Shown piece by piece: positions 53,538 to 62,492 of a stretch of DNA of 64,000 nucleotides. Source of the DNA: Thalassovita mediterranea (GTDB lineage: Bacteria > Pseudomonadota > Alphaproteobacteria > Rhodobacterales > Rhodobacteraceae). A model generated the notes under the pieces. The model did no database searches. It was given only the letters and a program-made list of their open reading frames with translations, and had not been told where the DNA came from. The position numbers and the translations under genes are program-made. Where the stretch lies: assembly GCF_001458435.1 (NCBI RefSeq), contig NZ_CYSF01000003.1, positions 96,382 to 160,381 of the forward strand, read 5' to 3'. Positions within the stretch are counted from its first letter, which is position 1; every line of letters starts with the position of its first letter.

Positions 53538-53563
53538 TCCGGCAGCCGCCAGCGCAAAAGAAA

Positions 53564-53601
53564 CCGGCCAAAGTGAACGCGATTGCGATCTCTTTGGCCG
53601 G
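53564..53601 (+). terminator. hairpin downstream of the EnvZ-like kinase
   Basis: Perfect 10-bp inverted repeat CCGGCCAAAG/CTTTGGCCGG with an 18-base loop; a T-rich stretch (GGTTTTTCTTTTGG) lies 17 bases further on. Confidence 0.45.
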
Positions 53602-53783
53602 CTCTACGTGAGTGGCGGTTTTTCTTTTGGTGATCCGCTATGCAGCATGAGAGACAATCACTGGCTGCACATCACCTACAACGAGACTACCAAAAGAAGC
53701 GTTTCCGCAATATTAATCACAAGATCAGTTTTAATGATCTTTGGTATAGTCGGTGCCCAACCGGTCACAAATCAGCGGCAGTT

Positions 53784-56543
53784 TTAGCCGATGACCGCCT
53801 TCATCTGGGTCATGGTCTGGCGTGTCAGATCCAGCAGAGTCGCCGACAGCGCAGCCGATTTGGCTGCATCCCCATCATCGGCGGAGTGGGTCATGCTTTG
53901 CAGGACCTCATGCACGCGCCCTGCCCCGATGACAGCCGCGCCGCCAGCGCAACGGTGAGCTTCGGCACGGGCGGTGGCGAAATCCGCTGCGGCGATCGCT
54001 GCATCATATTTGGGCAACATATCGACCGCATCATTTTCAAACTGCGCCAGATATCCGACAACAGATTCGCCCCCTAGCATGTCGATCAGACCGTCAAACA
54101 CTTCTTTGTCTATCAGCTGTTCTGTCATGGTCGCTTCTTCCATTCCGCTTTCTACTTCGGGGTCTTCAATCTGGGTTGGCTCTACCGCAGGGGCGGCTTT
54201 ATCCGCCAGTGCTGTATCACCTGAATTCATCTGTTCATCTGTTTCGCATGGCGTCTTTTCGATCTGCAAGACGTCCGGTGCGGTCTCTGCCGTGGGGCAA
54301 TCGCGCGACTGGCCTGTCAGCTCTTCAAACAGTTTGTCCAGAACGGCCATACGTAGGGGTTTCGTCAACACGCGATCCATACCTGCGGCCAAAAATTCGC
54401 GAATATGTTCGGGTTGCGAGTGCGCAGTCACCGCCACGATCGGGCTTGCGCTGCTTTTGCCCATATGGCGCAACATGCGTGTAGCACCGACGCCATCCAA
54501 CTTGGGCATCGAAATATCCATCAAGATCAGATCAAAGGCGGTATCGCGCCCTGCTGCGACACCTTCCAGGCCATCTACCGCCTCAACAACGGTGTGACCT
54601 TTGGCCTTCAGCATATCTACCAGCATCTGACGGTTGATGTCGTTGTCTTCCACCACCAGCACATTCATTTCACCCGGTTTCAGCGACGCAGTGCGCGTAT
54701 CTGCACCTGCCCCACTGGTCGCCGCGACCTTGCGCCAACGCACCACCAAGGCAAAGCTGCTGCCCTGCCCGGGCAGACTGCTCACCTCGATCTTGCCGTT
54801 CAACAAATCCGCCGAGTGTTTGGCAATCGACAGGCCCAGACCAGTGCCCGAGCTGAAATGAGAGTAAGAGTCACGAATGGTTTCAAAGTTGCGGAAAATC
54901 CGATCCAGATCGCCGGGTTCGATACCAATACCGGTATCTTCGATCACTGCGGTGAACTCCAACTCATCTCCCAGATCAACAGCACTGAGTCGCGCGTTAA
55001 TCTCGCCGTCATTGGTGAATTTCACCGCATTCGAAACGAAATTGTGCATGATCTGACGGAACAGAATGGCAGAGCCGATCACCTCGACCCCGTCGTCTAT
55101 GCTGCTGTCAAATGTCAGTTTGTTGTTTTGTTGTGCAGCGCGGGTCTGGTTTGCCGCCACAATATCACGCAACTGGCCAGACGGCGAAAATGGCGCGACT
55201 GCAATCACGGTATCGGCCAATGCGTCCAACCGCGTCAGTTCCAGTACGTTTTCAACCTGTTCCAACGCATCGTCGCCGCTGCGTTCGATGATCCGCGCCA
55301 GTTCTGCCTGACGTTCATCCAGCTTGGTGGTTTCGCGCATTAGATCAAGCGAAGCCAGAACGCCATTTAAGGGCGTGCGCATTTCATGGCTCATCGCGGC
55401 CAGGAACCGCGACTTGGCCCGTTCAGCCTGCAATGCTTCATTACGCGCCTGCATCAGGCTAAGTTCCCGTTCGACCTGTTCGGTCATATCGGCCACTGAA
55501 ATTACATAGGCGATTGCACCTTCGGGGTTCTTTACTGCGGAAAAACGCGCGTTTGCTGGGAATGTCGTGCCATCGCGGCGCCGACCGTTCAATTCGATGC
55601 GCAGATCCTCTGCCACGCCTGCATCAACGCCACTTTCGCGTAACGCGGATACGAAGCTGTCAAACTCGTTCCGGTCACTTGCGAACATATCAAACAAAGA
55701 CCGGCCCAGCACCTCATCCGCATCATATCCGAACAGGGTCTCTCCGTTACGTCCCATGCGAACAATGGACATGTCACGCGCAACCAGAAACACCGCGTCA
55801 CGCGATGCCTGCAAAATGGTTTCCGAATTGGCGGCGGCCAGCTGAAGCGCAGCGCGCTGGCGGCGCAACAATACCAGCATCAACAGGCTGACAAGGATCA
55901 CCCCACTGACACCAATACCCAGCCCCCAACTGCTGCGGCGCAGCTCTGCACTCAGCGCGGTCAGACCAGATTGCAGTTGGGTTTCTCGGCCCAGTTCCAC
56001 CTGACCGACCCCGACCACAAAGGCACCGCGCAAAGCATCCATTGCCCGAATGTCCTGCGACAGCTGCTGAATGGCTGCCGGGTCAGAAAGCAGGGCAAGG
56101 CCGCTGGTATTTTCACCGTAACTGGTGACAAATTCGCGCTGCGCAGCAATAAGAGGCGCCGCCTCCGGGTAGATTGCCAGCAATTCAGACAGATCAGGCG
56201 CATCGATCACTGAATGGATTTCGGCAATCAACTCGGTCAGCAACCCGGTGACGATCGCAATCGTTGCCCGTTGCACACGCTCATCAATCTGGCGATCGGC
56301 ATCCGACTGTTCAAGCAATTGAAGCGAGGCTTGCAACCCCGTCAGATCCAATTCCAGTTGGCGAACCGCCAGTTCCTTTTCACCCAGGTTCAGAGGATCC
56401 TGCCCCACCAGACCATTTAGGCGATCAAGATTTTGAAAAACAAAAACAAAAGAAACAACGGCAGCCAGCGCCAGACCAGACCAAACACCCCAAAGAAGTC
56501 TTTGGCGCGGGATATCCAAACCGTCGTTGGTGCTTGTCTGCAT
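53784..56543 (-). CDS. hybrid histidine kinase with PAS, receiver and Hpt domains
   Basis: A 919-residue phosphorelay protein. Order: membrane helix (LLWGVWSGLALAAVVSFVFV), periplasmic helical sensor, second helix (GIGVSGVILVSLLMLVLL), PAS (residues about 240-350, MGRNGETLFGYDADEVLGRS), H box FLAAMSHEMRTPLNGVLASL, ATPase, receiver (LVVEDNDINRQML, Asp in LILMDISMPKLDG), acidic linker, and Hpt with His in ARAEAHRCAGGAAVIGAG. It can run a full His-Asp-His relay and pass phosphate to a separate regulator; the divergent LuxR-type regulator 520 bases away is the best candidate. Confidence 0.93.
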   Translation of the reverse strand: MQTSTNDGLDIPRQRLLWGVWSGLALAAVVSFVFVFQNLDRLNGLVGQDPLNLGEKELAVRQLELDLTGLQASLQLLEQSDADRQIDERVQRATIAIVTGLLTELIAEIHSVIDAPDLSELLAIYPEAAPLIAAQREFVTSYGENTSGLALLSDPAAIQQLSQDIRAMDALRGAFVVGVGQVELGRETQLQSGLTALSAELRRSSWGLGIGVSGVILVSLLMLVLLRRQRAALQLAAANSETILQASRDAVFLVARDMSIVRMGRNGETLFGYDADEVLGRSLFDMFASDRNEFDSFVSALRESGVDAGVAEDLRIELNGRRRDGTTFPANARFSAVKNPEGAIAYVISVADMTEQVERELSLMQARNEALQAERAKSRFLAAMSHEMRTPLNGVLASLDLMRETTKLDERQAELARIIERSGDDALEQVENVLELTRLDALADTVIAVAPFSPSGQLRDIVAANQTRAAQQNNKLTFDSSIDDGVEVIGSAILFRQIMHNFVSNAVKFTNDGEINARLSAVDLGDELEFTAVIEDTGIGIEPGDLDRIFRNFETIRDSYSHFSSGTGLGLSIAKHSADLLNGKIEVSSLPGQGSSFALVVRWRKVAATSGAGADTRTASLKPGEMNVLVVEDNDINRQMLVDMLKAKGHTVVEAVDGLEGVAAGRDTAFDLILMDISMPKLDGVGATRMLRHMGKSSASPIVAVTAHSQPEHIREFLAAGMDRVLTKPLRMAVLDKLFEELTGQSRDCPTAETAPDVLQIEKTPCETDEQMNSGDTALADKAAPAVEPTQIEDPEVESGMEEATMTEQLIDKEVFDGLIDMLGGESVVGYLAQFENDAVDMLPKYDAAIAAADFATARAEAHRCAGGAAVIGAGRVHEVLQSMTHSADDGDAAKSAALSATLLDLTRQTMTQMKAVIG

Positions 56544-57063
56544 TAAGGCCTACCGCCACTCATCAATTCGTTACGCCCCCGTCCCCGAATGGCGACGAGG
56601 GTAAAGCTCATGGCGCCCCGGACTTCCCAGAGCGAAACTCAAGCCGCGCCACGAAGCAATATCATAGCATCCTTGGACGAAATGCGACCTTAATCCAAGT
56701 AAAATCAAGAAATTTACTGATCAATTCACTAGCACCAAAGACGGAAAGACACCGCCCCACACGATACATCAACCAGCAAACATCAGGATTTACAGCCTTC
56801 GATCACAGATACAGCTTTGATCGGGGTCGCGATATGTCCAGCGTTGTGCCCTTAAGCTTTGAGGTAACGCTCAAGCGGTCACCTCACAATCCGCCATTCC
56901 GTCTAGGCCTACCAACTAAAGTATGGGTTTTCTGCGCTTGTTGCTTGTCCTAGGCGCGCCTTGTTGTTCTAATCGAAATTAAGGCTTAAGAAATATCTCC
57001 TTTGGTCGTCTTAAAAGCTGAGTAACCAGTAAATAGACATCCGAAGGTAAAAGAGGGACCAAC
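56544..57063. promoter_or_regulatory. 520-bp divergent region between hybrid kinase and LuxR-type regulator
   Basis: No gene is supported; frames crossing it are low-complexity or antisense-like. It must contain promoters for both genes. A palindromic TTAAGGCTTAAG lies at about 56980-56991, and a ribosome site AGAGGGACC precedes the regulator ATG. No sigma54 -24/-12 element was found here, unlike at the flagellar genes. It is AT-richer than the surrounding coding DNA. Confidence 0.4.
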
Positions 57064-57696
57064 ATGACCGACACCAGCGGCAAGATCCGCGTTCTGATCG
57101 CGGATGACCACGGCATGATCTTGGACGTACTGTCCATGTTCTTGGGCACGCAGCCCGATATGCACGTCACCACAACCACAGATCTAGACGGTGCGCTGTC
57201 GGCGATTACTAGCAATGGTGGTTATGACGTCGTTCTGCTTGACTACAACATGCCCGGCATGAACGGCACGCAGGGCCTGACCCGCGCCATTCAGCTGAAC
57301 AAAAAGAACCCGGTCGCGATCCTGACCGGCACCCCCACGAAACGCATTCTGGATGAATCGCTGGCCAAAGGCGCCGCAGGCCTGGTGCCCAAAACCATGC
57401 CTGCCAAGAGCCTCGCCATCGCGATTCGCTTTATGCATGTAGGCGAAACCTATGTTCCCCTGGATCTGATGCGCGAAGAAGCGGCAGAGGCAGGCGAAGG
57501 CGTCGGCAAGCTGAGCGCGCGTGAGAAAACCGTTCTGGAATGTCTTGGTGAAGGCAAACAGAACGAAGAAATCGCCAACTCGCTGCAGCTGTCCGAGGCG
57601 ACAATCAAAATGCACGTCAAATCTATCTGTAAGAAGCTGGGCGCAAACAACCGGACCCATGCAGTGATCACCGCCCGCGATCAGGGCCTGCTGTAA
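57064..57696 (+). CDS. LuxR/NarL-type response regulator
   Basis: 210 residues. Receiver domain: LIADDHGMILDVLSMFLG, phospho-acceptor Asp in DVVLLDYNMPGMNG, LTGTPTKRI, Lys in LVPKTMPAKSLA. HTH: LSAREKTVLECLGEGKQNEE, then SLQLSEATIKMHVKSICKKL. Placed beside fliA-flhF-like-flhA and divergent from the hybrid kinase, so control of motility or a surface switch is plausible but not shown. Confidence 0.93.
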   Translation: MTDTSGKIRVLIADDHGMILDVLSMFLGTQPDMHVTTTTDLDGALSAITSNGGYDVVLLDYNMPGMNGTQGLTRAIQLNKKNPVAILTGTPTKRILDESLAKGAAGLVPKTMPAKSLAIAIRFMHVGETYVPLDLMREEAAEAGEGVGKLSAREKTVLECLGEGKQNEEIANSLQLSEATIKMHVKSICKKLGANNRTHAVITARDQGLL

Positions 57697-57722
57697 GCCC
57701 CCTCCTTTATCAACGGATTTCT

Positions 57723-57756
57723 AAAGGCCGCGTTTCCATAGGAGCGCGGCCTTTTT
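57723..57756 (+). terminator. terminator of the LuxR-type regulator gene
   Basis: AAAGGCCGCG / CGCGGCCTTTTT stem with a 12-base loop and T run, 27 bases after the stop. Confidence 0.85.
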
Positions 57757-57797
57757 ACGTGCATGAGTTCTGCGTGTGAGCGCATCGCCCCTCTCAC

Positions 57798-57824
57798 AAA
57801 GAAAACGGCCCCCGAAGGGACCGC
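57798..57824 (-). terminator. terminator of the flhA-fliA operon
   Basis: Minus strand CGGTCCC, TTCG tetraloop, GGGGCCG then TTTTCTTT, 27 bases after the fliA stop. Confidence 0.82.
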
Positions 57825-57849
57825 GCACTCATTACCAAAAACCTGTCGA

Positions 57850-58563
57850 TCAGAAGGATCCCTTCATCCGGTCGCGCAACCGACCGATCGCGGCCTTCTT
57901 GATCTGCGACACCCGCCCTGTAGTCACACCGATAATGGCGGCGACCTCGTAGATGTTCATCTCTTCCACGTAATACAGCTGCAGCACCAAGGCCTCACGC
58001 TCGGGCAATTCTGACACTGCCTGACGCATGATCGCGCGGATCTGCTGGTGTTGGGTCGCATCTTCGGGGCTGACAGTATTGTCCTCAAACAGCGAAGAGT
58101 GATCGGAATAGACCTCATCCAGTGATTGCGTTTTGTTGGCCTGAAACCGCGCCACCCAGGATTGGTAATCCTCCAGCGTCATGTCCAGTTCGGCGGCCAT
58201 CTCTTCGGGCGTTGGATCACGTTGCAGACGTTGGGCCAGTTCGCGCTCTGCGGCGCGCGCCTTTTGCTGCATCGAAATGGTGCTACGGCACAGATTCGAA
58301 TTGCGCCTGAGCAGGTCGACAATCGCCCCCCGCACACGGATCGCGGCATAGGCCGAAAAGCTGACGCCCTCCTGCGGTGTATAGCGACGCGCCGCATCAA
58401 TCAGGCCCAGATAGCCCGCCTGAAGGAGGTCGTCGATTTCAGCAAATTGTCCGACCCGCCCCATGAAGTGCCAGGCCAGCTTGCGAACGAGCGGCATATG
58501 CTCTTTCACCAGCGTGTCCGGGTCCTTCTTGGTCTGGGCGGCGTAACCCTTTTGCGCAATCAT
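57850..58563 (-). CDS. fliA: flagellar sigma factor FliA (sigma28)
   Basis: 237 residues. Region 2: VRKLAWHFMGRVGQFAEIDD, LLQAGYLGLIDAARRYTPQE, FSAYAAIRVRGAIVDLLRRN. Region 3: RAAERELAQRLQRDPTPEEM. Region 4: LPEREALVLQLYYVEEMNIY then EVAAIIGVTTGRVSQIKKAA. FliA directs late flagellar and chemotaxis genes. Last gene of the flhA operon, 20 bases after the FlhF-like gene. No flgM is visible. Confidence 0.94.
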   Translation of the reverse strand: MIAQKGYAAQTKKDPDTLVKEHMPLVRKLAWHFMGRVGQFAEIDDLLQAGYLGLIDAARRYTPQEGVSFSAYAAIRVRGAIVDLLRRNSNLCRSTISMQQKARAAERELAQRLQRDPTPEEMAAELDMTLEDYQSWVARFQANKTQSLDEVYSDHSSLFEDNTVSPEDATQHQQIRAIMRQAVSELPEREALVLQLYYVEEMNIYEVAAIIGVTTGRVSQIKKAAIGRLRDRMKGSF

Positions 58564-58583
58564 TACCGTTCCTCACTCAACTC

Positions 58584-60095
58584 TTACTGCACCGGCAGCG
58601 CAGCGCTGCCGTGCATTTCTGCTGCTTTGGCTGCAAAGGCAGCTTCTGCAGGGGTGACGGGTTCTGCCTCCATCTGGTCGCGCACCCAAGCACGCATCCA
58701 GTCAGACACAATCACCTCATCCGCCTGTGTCAGGTTGTCGAGGACATCCTCGCCATCACTGGTCCAGGCCACTTGCTTATTAAATTGCAAAAGACATGCC
58801 AGCAGTGGGGCAGACACCGGGGCATATGCATTCGCCGCCATGAAAATCTGCACGTCACAACCAGCCCAAGGCGTCAGCATGTTGGCCGCCAGATCGCGAC
58901 TGAATACGCTGGGCAACACGAAAAGGCCGTCGCCACCTTCGGCAATAAATTCATCTGCATAGCCACGCGCGATCTCTGGATTGTCCGGCAGGATCACGAT
59001 CTGCGCGCCCTCGCCCGGCTCTGGCAGCAGGCGACCGACTTTTTCGTCCACCAACATCACGTTAAGGCCCAGCAATTCCGCCTTGGAGGCCAGAAAGGCC
59101 GCATCGGCGCGGGCCTCTTGGCCCATCACATAAAAGGACGGCTTTGCCTCGCCAGCATCGAGTTTGCGGATCGCAACGCGCATGGCGACCAGCGCCTTCT
59201 GGCGCATATCAGGACCAGCCACAAAGAACCGGCTTACGCCCAGCGGATCAGTGGCACGTTCCGGCAGCAGACTGGACACAATCGCCTGCGTCAGGCCGAT
59301 CAAATGGCCCGAGCGATCAAAATGGCGCAGATCTTCACACAGGGCGCTGACAACATTTTGCGGCAGCACAGGCGTCGGGATGTCAAAACCGCCCAACCCC
59401 ACAACGCGTGGTGCATATTCCAGACCGTCATCAGGCACAGGCGCGGCCGAAACCGGTTTAGCTTTTGTCGCCTCGGCGGCAACGACCCCAGACAGACGAG
59501 GCTGCACAGCAGCTTTGCTGTGTTGCGCGGTTGTTTTAGGGGCCACTTCCTCAGCGGCTTTCGGGGCAGGTTTGACCCCAGCCTTGGCGCTGTATTTTGC
59601 CGCGCTCTTCTGGGCGGCTTCATCCTTGGCCTTTTCCAGACGCTCGGCAGCGCTGGCGGCTTTCTTGGCGGCGGCGCGTTCGGTGATCGCCTTTACTGCG
59701 GCGGCATCGGGCGACAGTTCGGCGGCAACACCGTCTTCTTCCAGACGGCGTTTCAGCAACGCCTCAAACGTCGCCGAGGAGGTCATCCCAACGGGAGAGT
59801 TTGCCGCAACATCCGCGGGTTTCTGCACCGGCGCGGCGGCCTCTTTTTCTTCAACAGGTGCGGTCCCTTGCGACACAGCGAAAGGCGACGCTTTCAGCGC
59901 CTTTTTCAGGCGGTCTGCCAGCGCGGGCTTATCTGCATCTGCGGTGTCCCGCTCGCCCTCGATCATGGCGACAATTTCGAACTGACCGTCTTTGCGCGAC
60001 GACGACAGGATCAGCGCATCTGGACCCAACCGGCGGGCAACTTCATCCATGGCTTGGGCACTGTCTGCGGCGCGAATGGTGATGGATTTGCTCAT
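58584..60095 (-). CDS. FlhF-like protein with decayed GTPase motifs
   Basis: 503 residues between flhA and fliA, the normal flhF position. The FlhF N-terminal signature is intact: SITIRAADSAQAMDEVARRL, GPDALILSSSRKDGQFEIVA. A 200-residue Ala/Lys/Pro-rich linker follows. The C-terminal region (about 285-470) follows the SRP-type NG fold, but the P-loop GPTGVGKTT is GPDMRQKAL (residues 294-302), the DTAGR position reads ILPDNPE, and TKLD is MAANA (419-423); the tail QVAWTSDGEDVLDNLTQADE still matches FlhF (YVTNGQxVPEDIxxAD). GTP binding is very unlikely. FlhF sets pole position and number of flagella in other bacteria; here it may be a structural pseudo-GTPase. flhG is absent. Confidence 0.8.
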   Translation of the reverse strand: MSKSITIRAADSAQAMDEVARRLGPDALILSSSRKDGQFEIVAMIEGERDTADADKPALADRLKKALKASPFAVSQGTAPVEEKEAAAPVQKPADVAANSPVGMTSSATFEALLKRRLEEDGVAAELSPDAAAVKAITERAAAKKAASAAERLEKAKDEAAQKSAAKYSAKAGVKPAPKAAEEVAPKTTAQHSKAAVQPRLSGVVAAEATKAKPVSAAPVPDDGLEYAPRVVGLGGFDIPTPVLPQNVVSALCEDLRHFDRSGHLIGLTQAIVSSLLPERATDPLGVSRFFVAGPDMRQKALVAMRVAIRKLDAGEAKPSFYVMGQEARADAAFLASKAELLGLNVMLVDEKVGRLLPEPGEGAQIVILPDNPEIARGYADEFIAEGGDGLFVLPSVFSRDLAANMLTPWAGCDVQIFMAANAYAPVSAPLLACLLQFNKQVAWTSDGEDVLDNLTQADEVIVSDWMRAWVRDQMEAEPVTPAEAAFAAKAAEMHGSAALPVQ

Positions 60096-60106
60096 GCGAT
60101 CTACTC

Positions 60107-62242
60107 CTACTGATCCATGTTCGGTACGGCGTCATGGCCACCAATGGTGCTGACAACCTCGATGCGGCGGCCCTCGGGCAGCTCGTCCAGACCCAGCACA
60201 ACAGTGTCGAGCCCGTGCATACGGATGAAACCTGCCAGGGCACGGCGCAGGCCCGTGGCGACGATGATGATGGGGTGGCGACCTTCGCCGGTCAGCTGTT
60301 CGCCGATCTCGGTCAGGCCGTTCACGATTTTCTCTGCCAGCGCGTTGTCCAGCATCAAGGCGGTGCCGCCCTGCGGGATCGAGCGCACCAGCATCTGTTC
60401 CAGATCCGGGCTGAGCGTGATCAGCGGCAGCGGCTGGCTGAGCGGCACAATCTGTTGCAGCATCTGCGGCACCAGCGACGGACGCAGGCGTTCGGCCATA
60501 TCCATCGGCGCCAGACCAAGGGCAGAGATATCGGCCATACCTTCCAGAATGCGGCGCAGATCGCCCACCGGAATACGTTCCATCAGCAGGAAGCGCAGGA
60601 CCGAGGTCAGCACATGCAGCGGCACCAGTTTCGGCACCACGGTGTCCACCAAGGTCGGGCTGGTCTGCTCCAGAATGTTCAGCAGGGTCTGCACATCATC
60701 CGGGCCGATCAGCTTATCCGCGTGGGAATACAGCAACTGGCTAAGGTGGGTGGCGATCACCGCTTCGGGTTCGACCACGACGTAATCATCCGCCTCTGCC
60801 TCGGCCTGCTGATGGGGCTGGATCCAGACCGCATCCATGCCAAAGCTGGGATCGGTGCATTCAATGCCCTTCAACTTGCGGCGCGACATGCCGCCGGGCA
60901 GCGCCAGTTTGCGGTCAGGATAAACCGCATCCTCACCCACAATCGCCTGACCAATGCGCAAACGGTATTGGTTTGCCTCTAGGTTCAGGTCATCACGAAT
61001 ACGCACACCCGGCACCACAAAGCCCATGGCCCGCGACGCATCACGGCGCACACCAGTGACGGAGGAGACCAGCGGGCTGGCCTCACCGCCATCAATCAGC
61101 GGGATCAGGCCGTAGCCGATCTGGATCGACACCGGCGCATAGTCGGTGATGTCATCAGCGGTGATGGTGGCCGAGGGTTTATCCGCCTCTTCCTTCTGCT
61201 TCTGCTGGGCTTGCTGCTCTTCAACTTCGGCGGTTTCCGCCTGACGCTCATCGCGCACCTTGGAGAAGTATGCCGCCCCAGCCGCCGCAGCCGCTGCCAG
61301 CAGGAAAATCAGGTTCGGCATGCCCGGCACCAGACCAAGGATCGCCATCACAGCCGCCACAGGGATCCAGGCGCGGCTGATGTTCATCTGTTCGCCAATA
61401 TGGGCGGCCATGTCTTGGGTCGAGCTGACGCGGGTCACGATAATCGCGGTCGCGATGGACAACAGCAGCGACGGGATCTGTGCAACCAGACCGTCACCGA
61501 TGGACAAGAGCACATAGGCCTCAGTCGCGGCGCCAACGGCCATGCCGTATTGCGCAACGCCAATGACGATACCGCCCAAAATGTTGGCCGCCAGAATAAG
61601 GATACCAGCAACCGCGTCGCCTTTTACGAATTTCGACGCACCATCCATGGCACCGTAAAAATCCGCCTCGGACGCCACTTCGGCGCGGCGGTCGCGGGCT
61701 TCATCGTTTGTTAGGATACCAGCGTTAAGGTCAGCGTCGATCGCCATTTGTTTACCGGGCAATGCGTCCAGTGTGAAACGCGCCGAAACCTCAGATACAC
61801 GGCCTGCACCTTTGGTGATCACCACAAGGTTGATGATCATCAGGATCGCAAACACCACGATACCAACGGCGAAGTTGCCGCCGATCACGAAATTGCCGAA
61901 CGCCTCGATCACCTTACCGGCGGCACCCGCGCCATTGTGGCCTTCGGTCAATACGATACGGGTAGAGGCCACGTTCAACGCCAACCGCAGCACGGTGGCG
62001 ATCAGCAACACACTCGGGAAGGAGGAGAAATCCATCGGACGGTAGCTGTGCAGCGATACCATCAGAACCAACAGCGCCAGCAGGATGTTGAACACAAAGA
62101 AGATGTCCAGCAGCGCCACCGGCAGTGGCAACACCATCATCGCCACCACAGCCAGAATGCCGAACGGCAGGGTCATACCCCCCAACTGCCCCAGCATTTG
62201 CTGGGCGCCACCAGTACCGGAATTGGCGTTTGTTACTGCCAT
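60107..62242 (-). CDS. flhA: flagellar type III export protein FlhA
   Basis: 711 residues. Eight membrane helices in the first half (ILAVVAMMVLPLPVALLDIF, LAVGIVVFAILMIINLVVIT-like segments) with the FHIPEP signature LRLALNVASTRIVLTEG, the GRVSEVSARFTLDALPGKQM loop with conserved Asp residues, and a cytoplasmic domain with YVVVEPEAVIATHLSQLL and LVPLHVLTSVLRFLLMERI. It forms the ring of the export gate. First gene of flhA, flhF-like, fliA; a sigma54 promoter lies upstream. Confidence 0.96.
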   Translation of the reverse strand: MAVTNANSGTGGAQQMLGQLGGMTLPFGILAVVAMMVLPLPVALLDIFFVFNILLALLVLMVSLHSYRPMDFSSFPSVLLIATVLRLALNVASTRIVLTEGHNGAGAAGKVIEAFGNFVIGGNFAVGIVVFAILMIINLVVITKGAGRVSEVSARFTLDALPGKQMAIDADLNAGILTNDEARDRRAEVASEADFYGAMDGASKFVKGDAVAGILILAANILGGIVIGVAQYGMAVGAATEAYVLLSIGDGLVAQIPSLLLSIATAIIVTRVSSTQDMAAHIGEQMNISRAWIPVAAVMAILGLVPGMPNLIFLLAAAAAAGAAYFSKVRDERQAETAEVEEQQAQQKQKEEADKPSATITADDITDYAPVSIQIGYGLIPLIDGGEASPLVSSVTGVRRDASRAMGFVVPGVRIRDDLNLEANQYRLRIGQAIVGEDAVYPDRKLALPGGMSRRKLKGIECTDPSFGMDAVWIQPHQQAEAEADDYVVVEPEAVIATHLSQLLYSHADKLIGPDDVQTLLNILEQTSPTLVDTVVPKLVPLHVLTSVLRFLLMERIPVGDLRRILEGMADISALGLAPMDMAERLRPSLVPQMLQQIVPLSQPLPLITLSPDLEQMLVRSIPQGGTALMLDNALAEKIVNGLTEIGEQLTGEGRHPIIIVATGLRRALAGFIRMHGLDTVVLGLDELPEGRRIEVVSTIGGHDAVPNMDQ

Positions 62243-62314
62243 ATTATCGCGCCACCTTGATCTGCACTCTGCTGTCTGCCCGCTGGATATGACGGGCCCA
62301 TTCGGGGAAAAATG

Positions 62315-62330
62315 TGCAAACGCCGTGCCA
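62315..62330 (-). promoter_or_regulatory. sigma54 promoter of the flhA operon
   Basis: Minus strand TGGCAC-GGCGT-TTGCA, a perfect -24/-12 element with correct five-base spacing, 73 bases before the flhA start. Confidence 0.85.
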
Positions 62331-62423
62331 TAATGCGCGAGTGCGTCAGGTTTATTTTGGCGCTGCGATCACGCGCGTGGAGCGGGGCGCGCGGAACGGT
62401 GTGCTGCCGTCGCAGCGCAGGTT

Positions 62424-62439
62424 TGGCACAGGCTTTGCA
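62424..62439 (+). promoter_or_regulatory. sigma54 promoter of the LPP20 lipoprotein/flgT-like operon
   Basis: Plus strand TGGCAC-AGGCT-TTGCA, again a perfect -24/-12 element, 54 bases before the lipoprotein start. It is arranged back to back with the flhA promoter 93 bases away. Confidence 0.85.
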
Positions 62440-62492
62440 CAGTTCAGGGCAAAACAACGATGTTTTCTCAGATGCTGAACGGAGATCCCGCT

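Noticed and set aside
58611..60113. 500-codon plus-strand frame opposite the FlhF-like gene
   Set aside because: Cys/Arg/Phe-rich antisense product; the minus-strand gene has the FlhF N-terminal signature.
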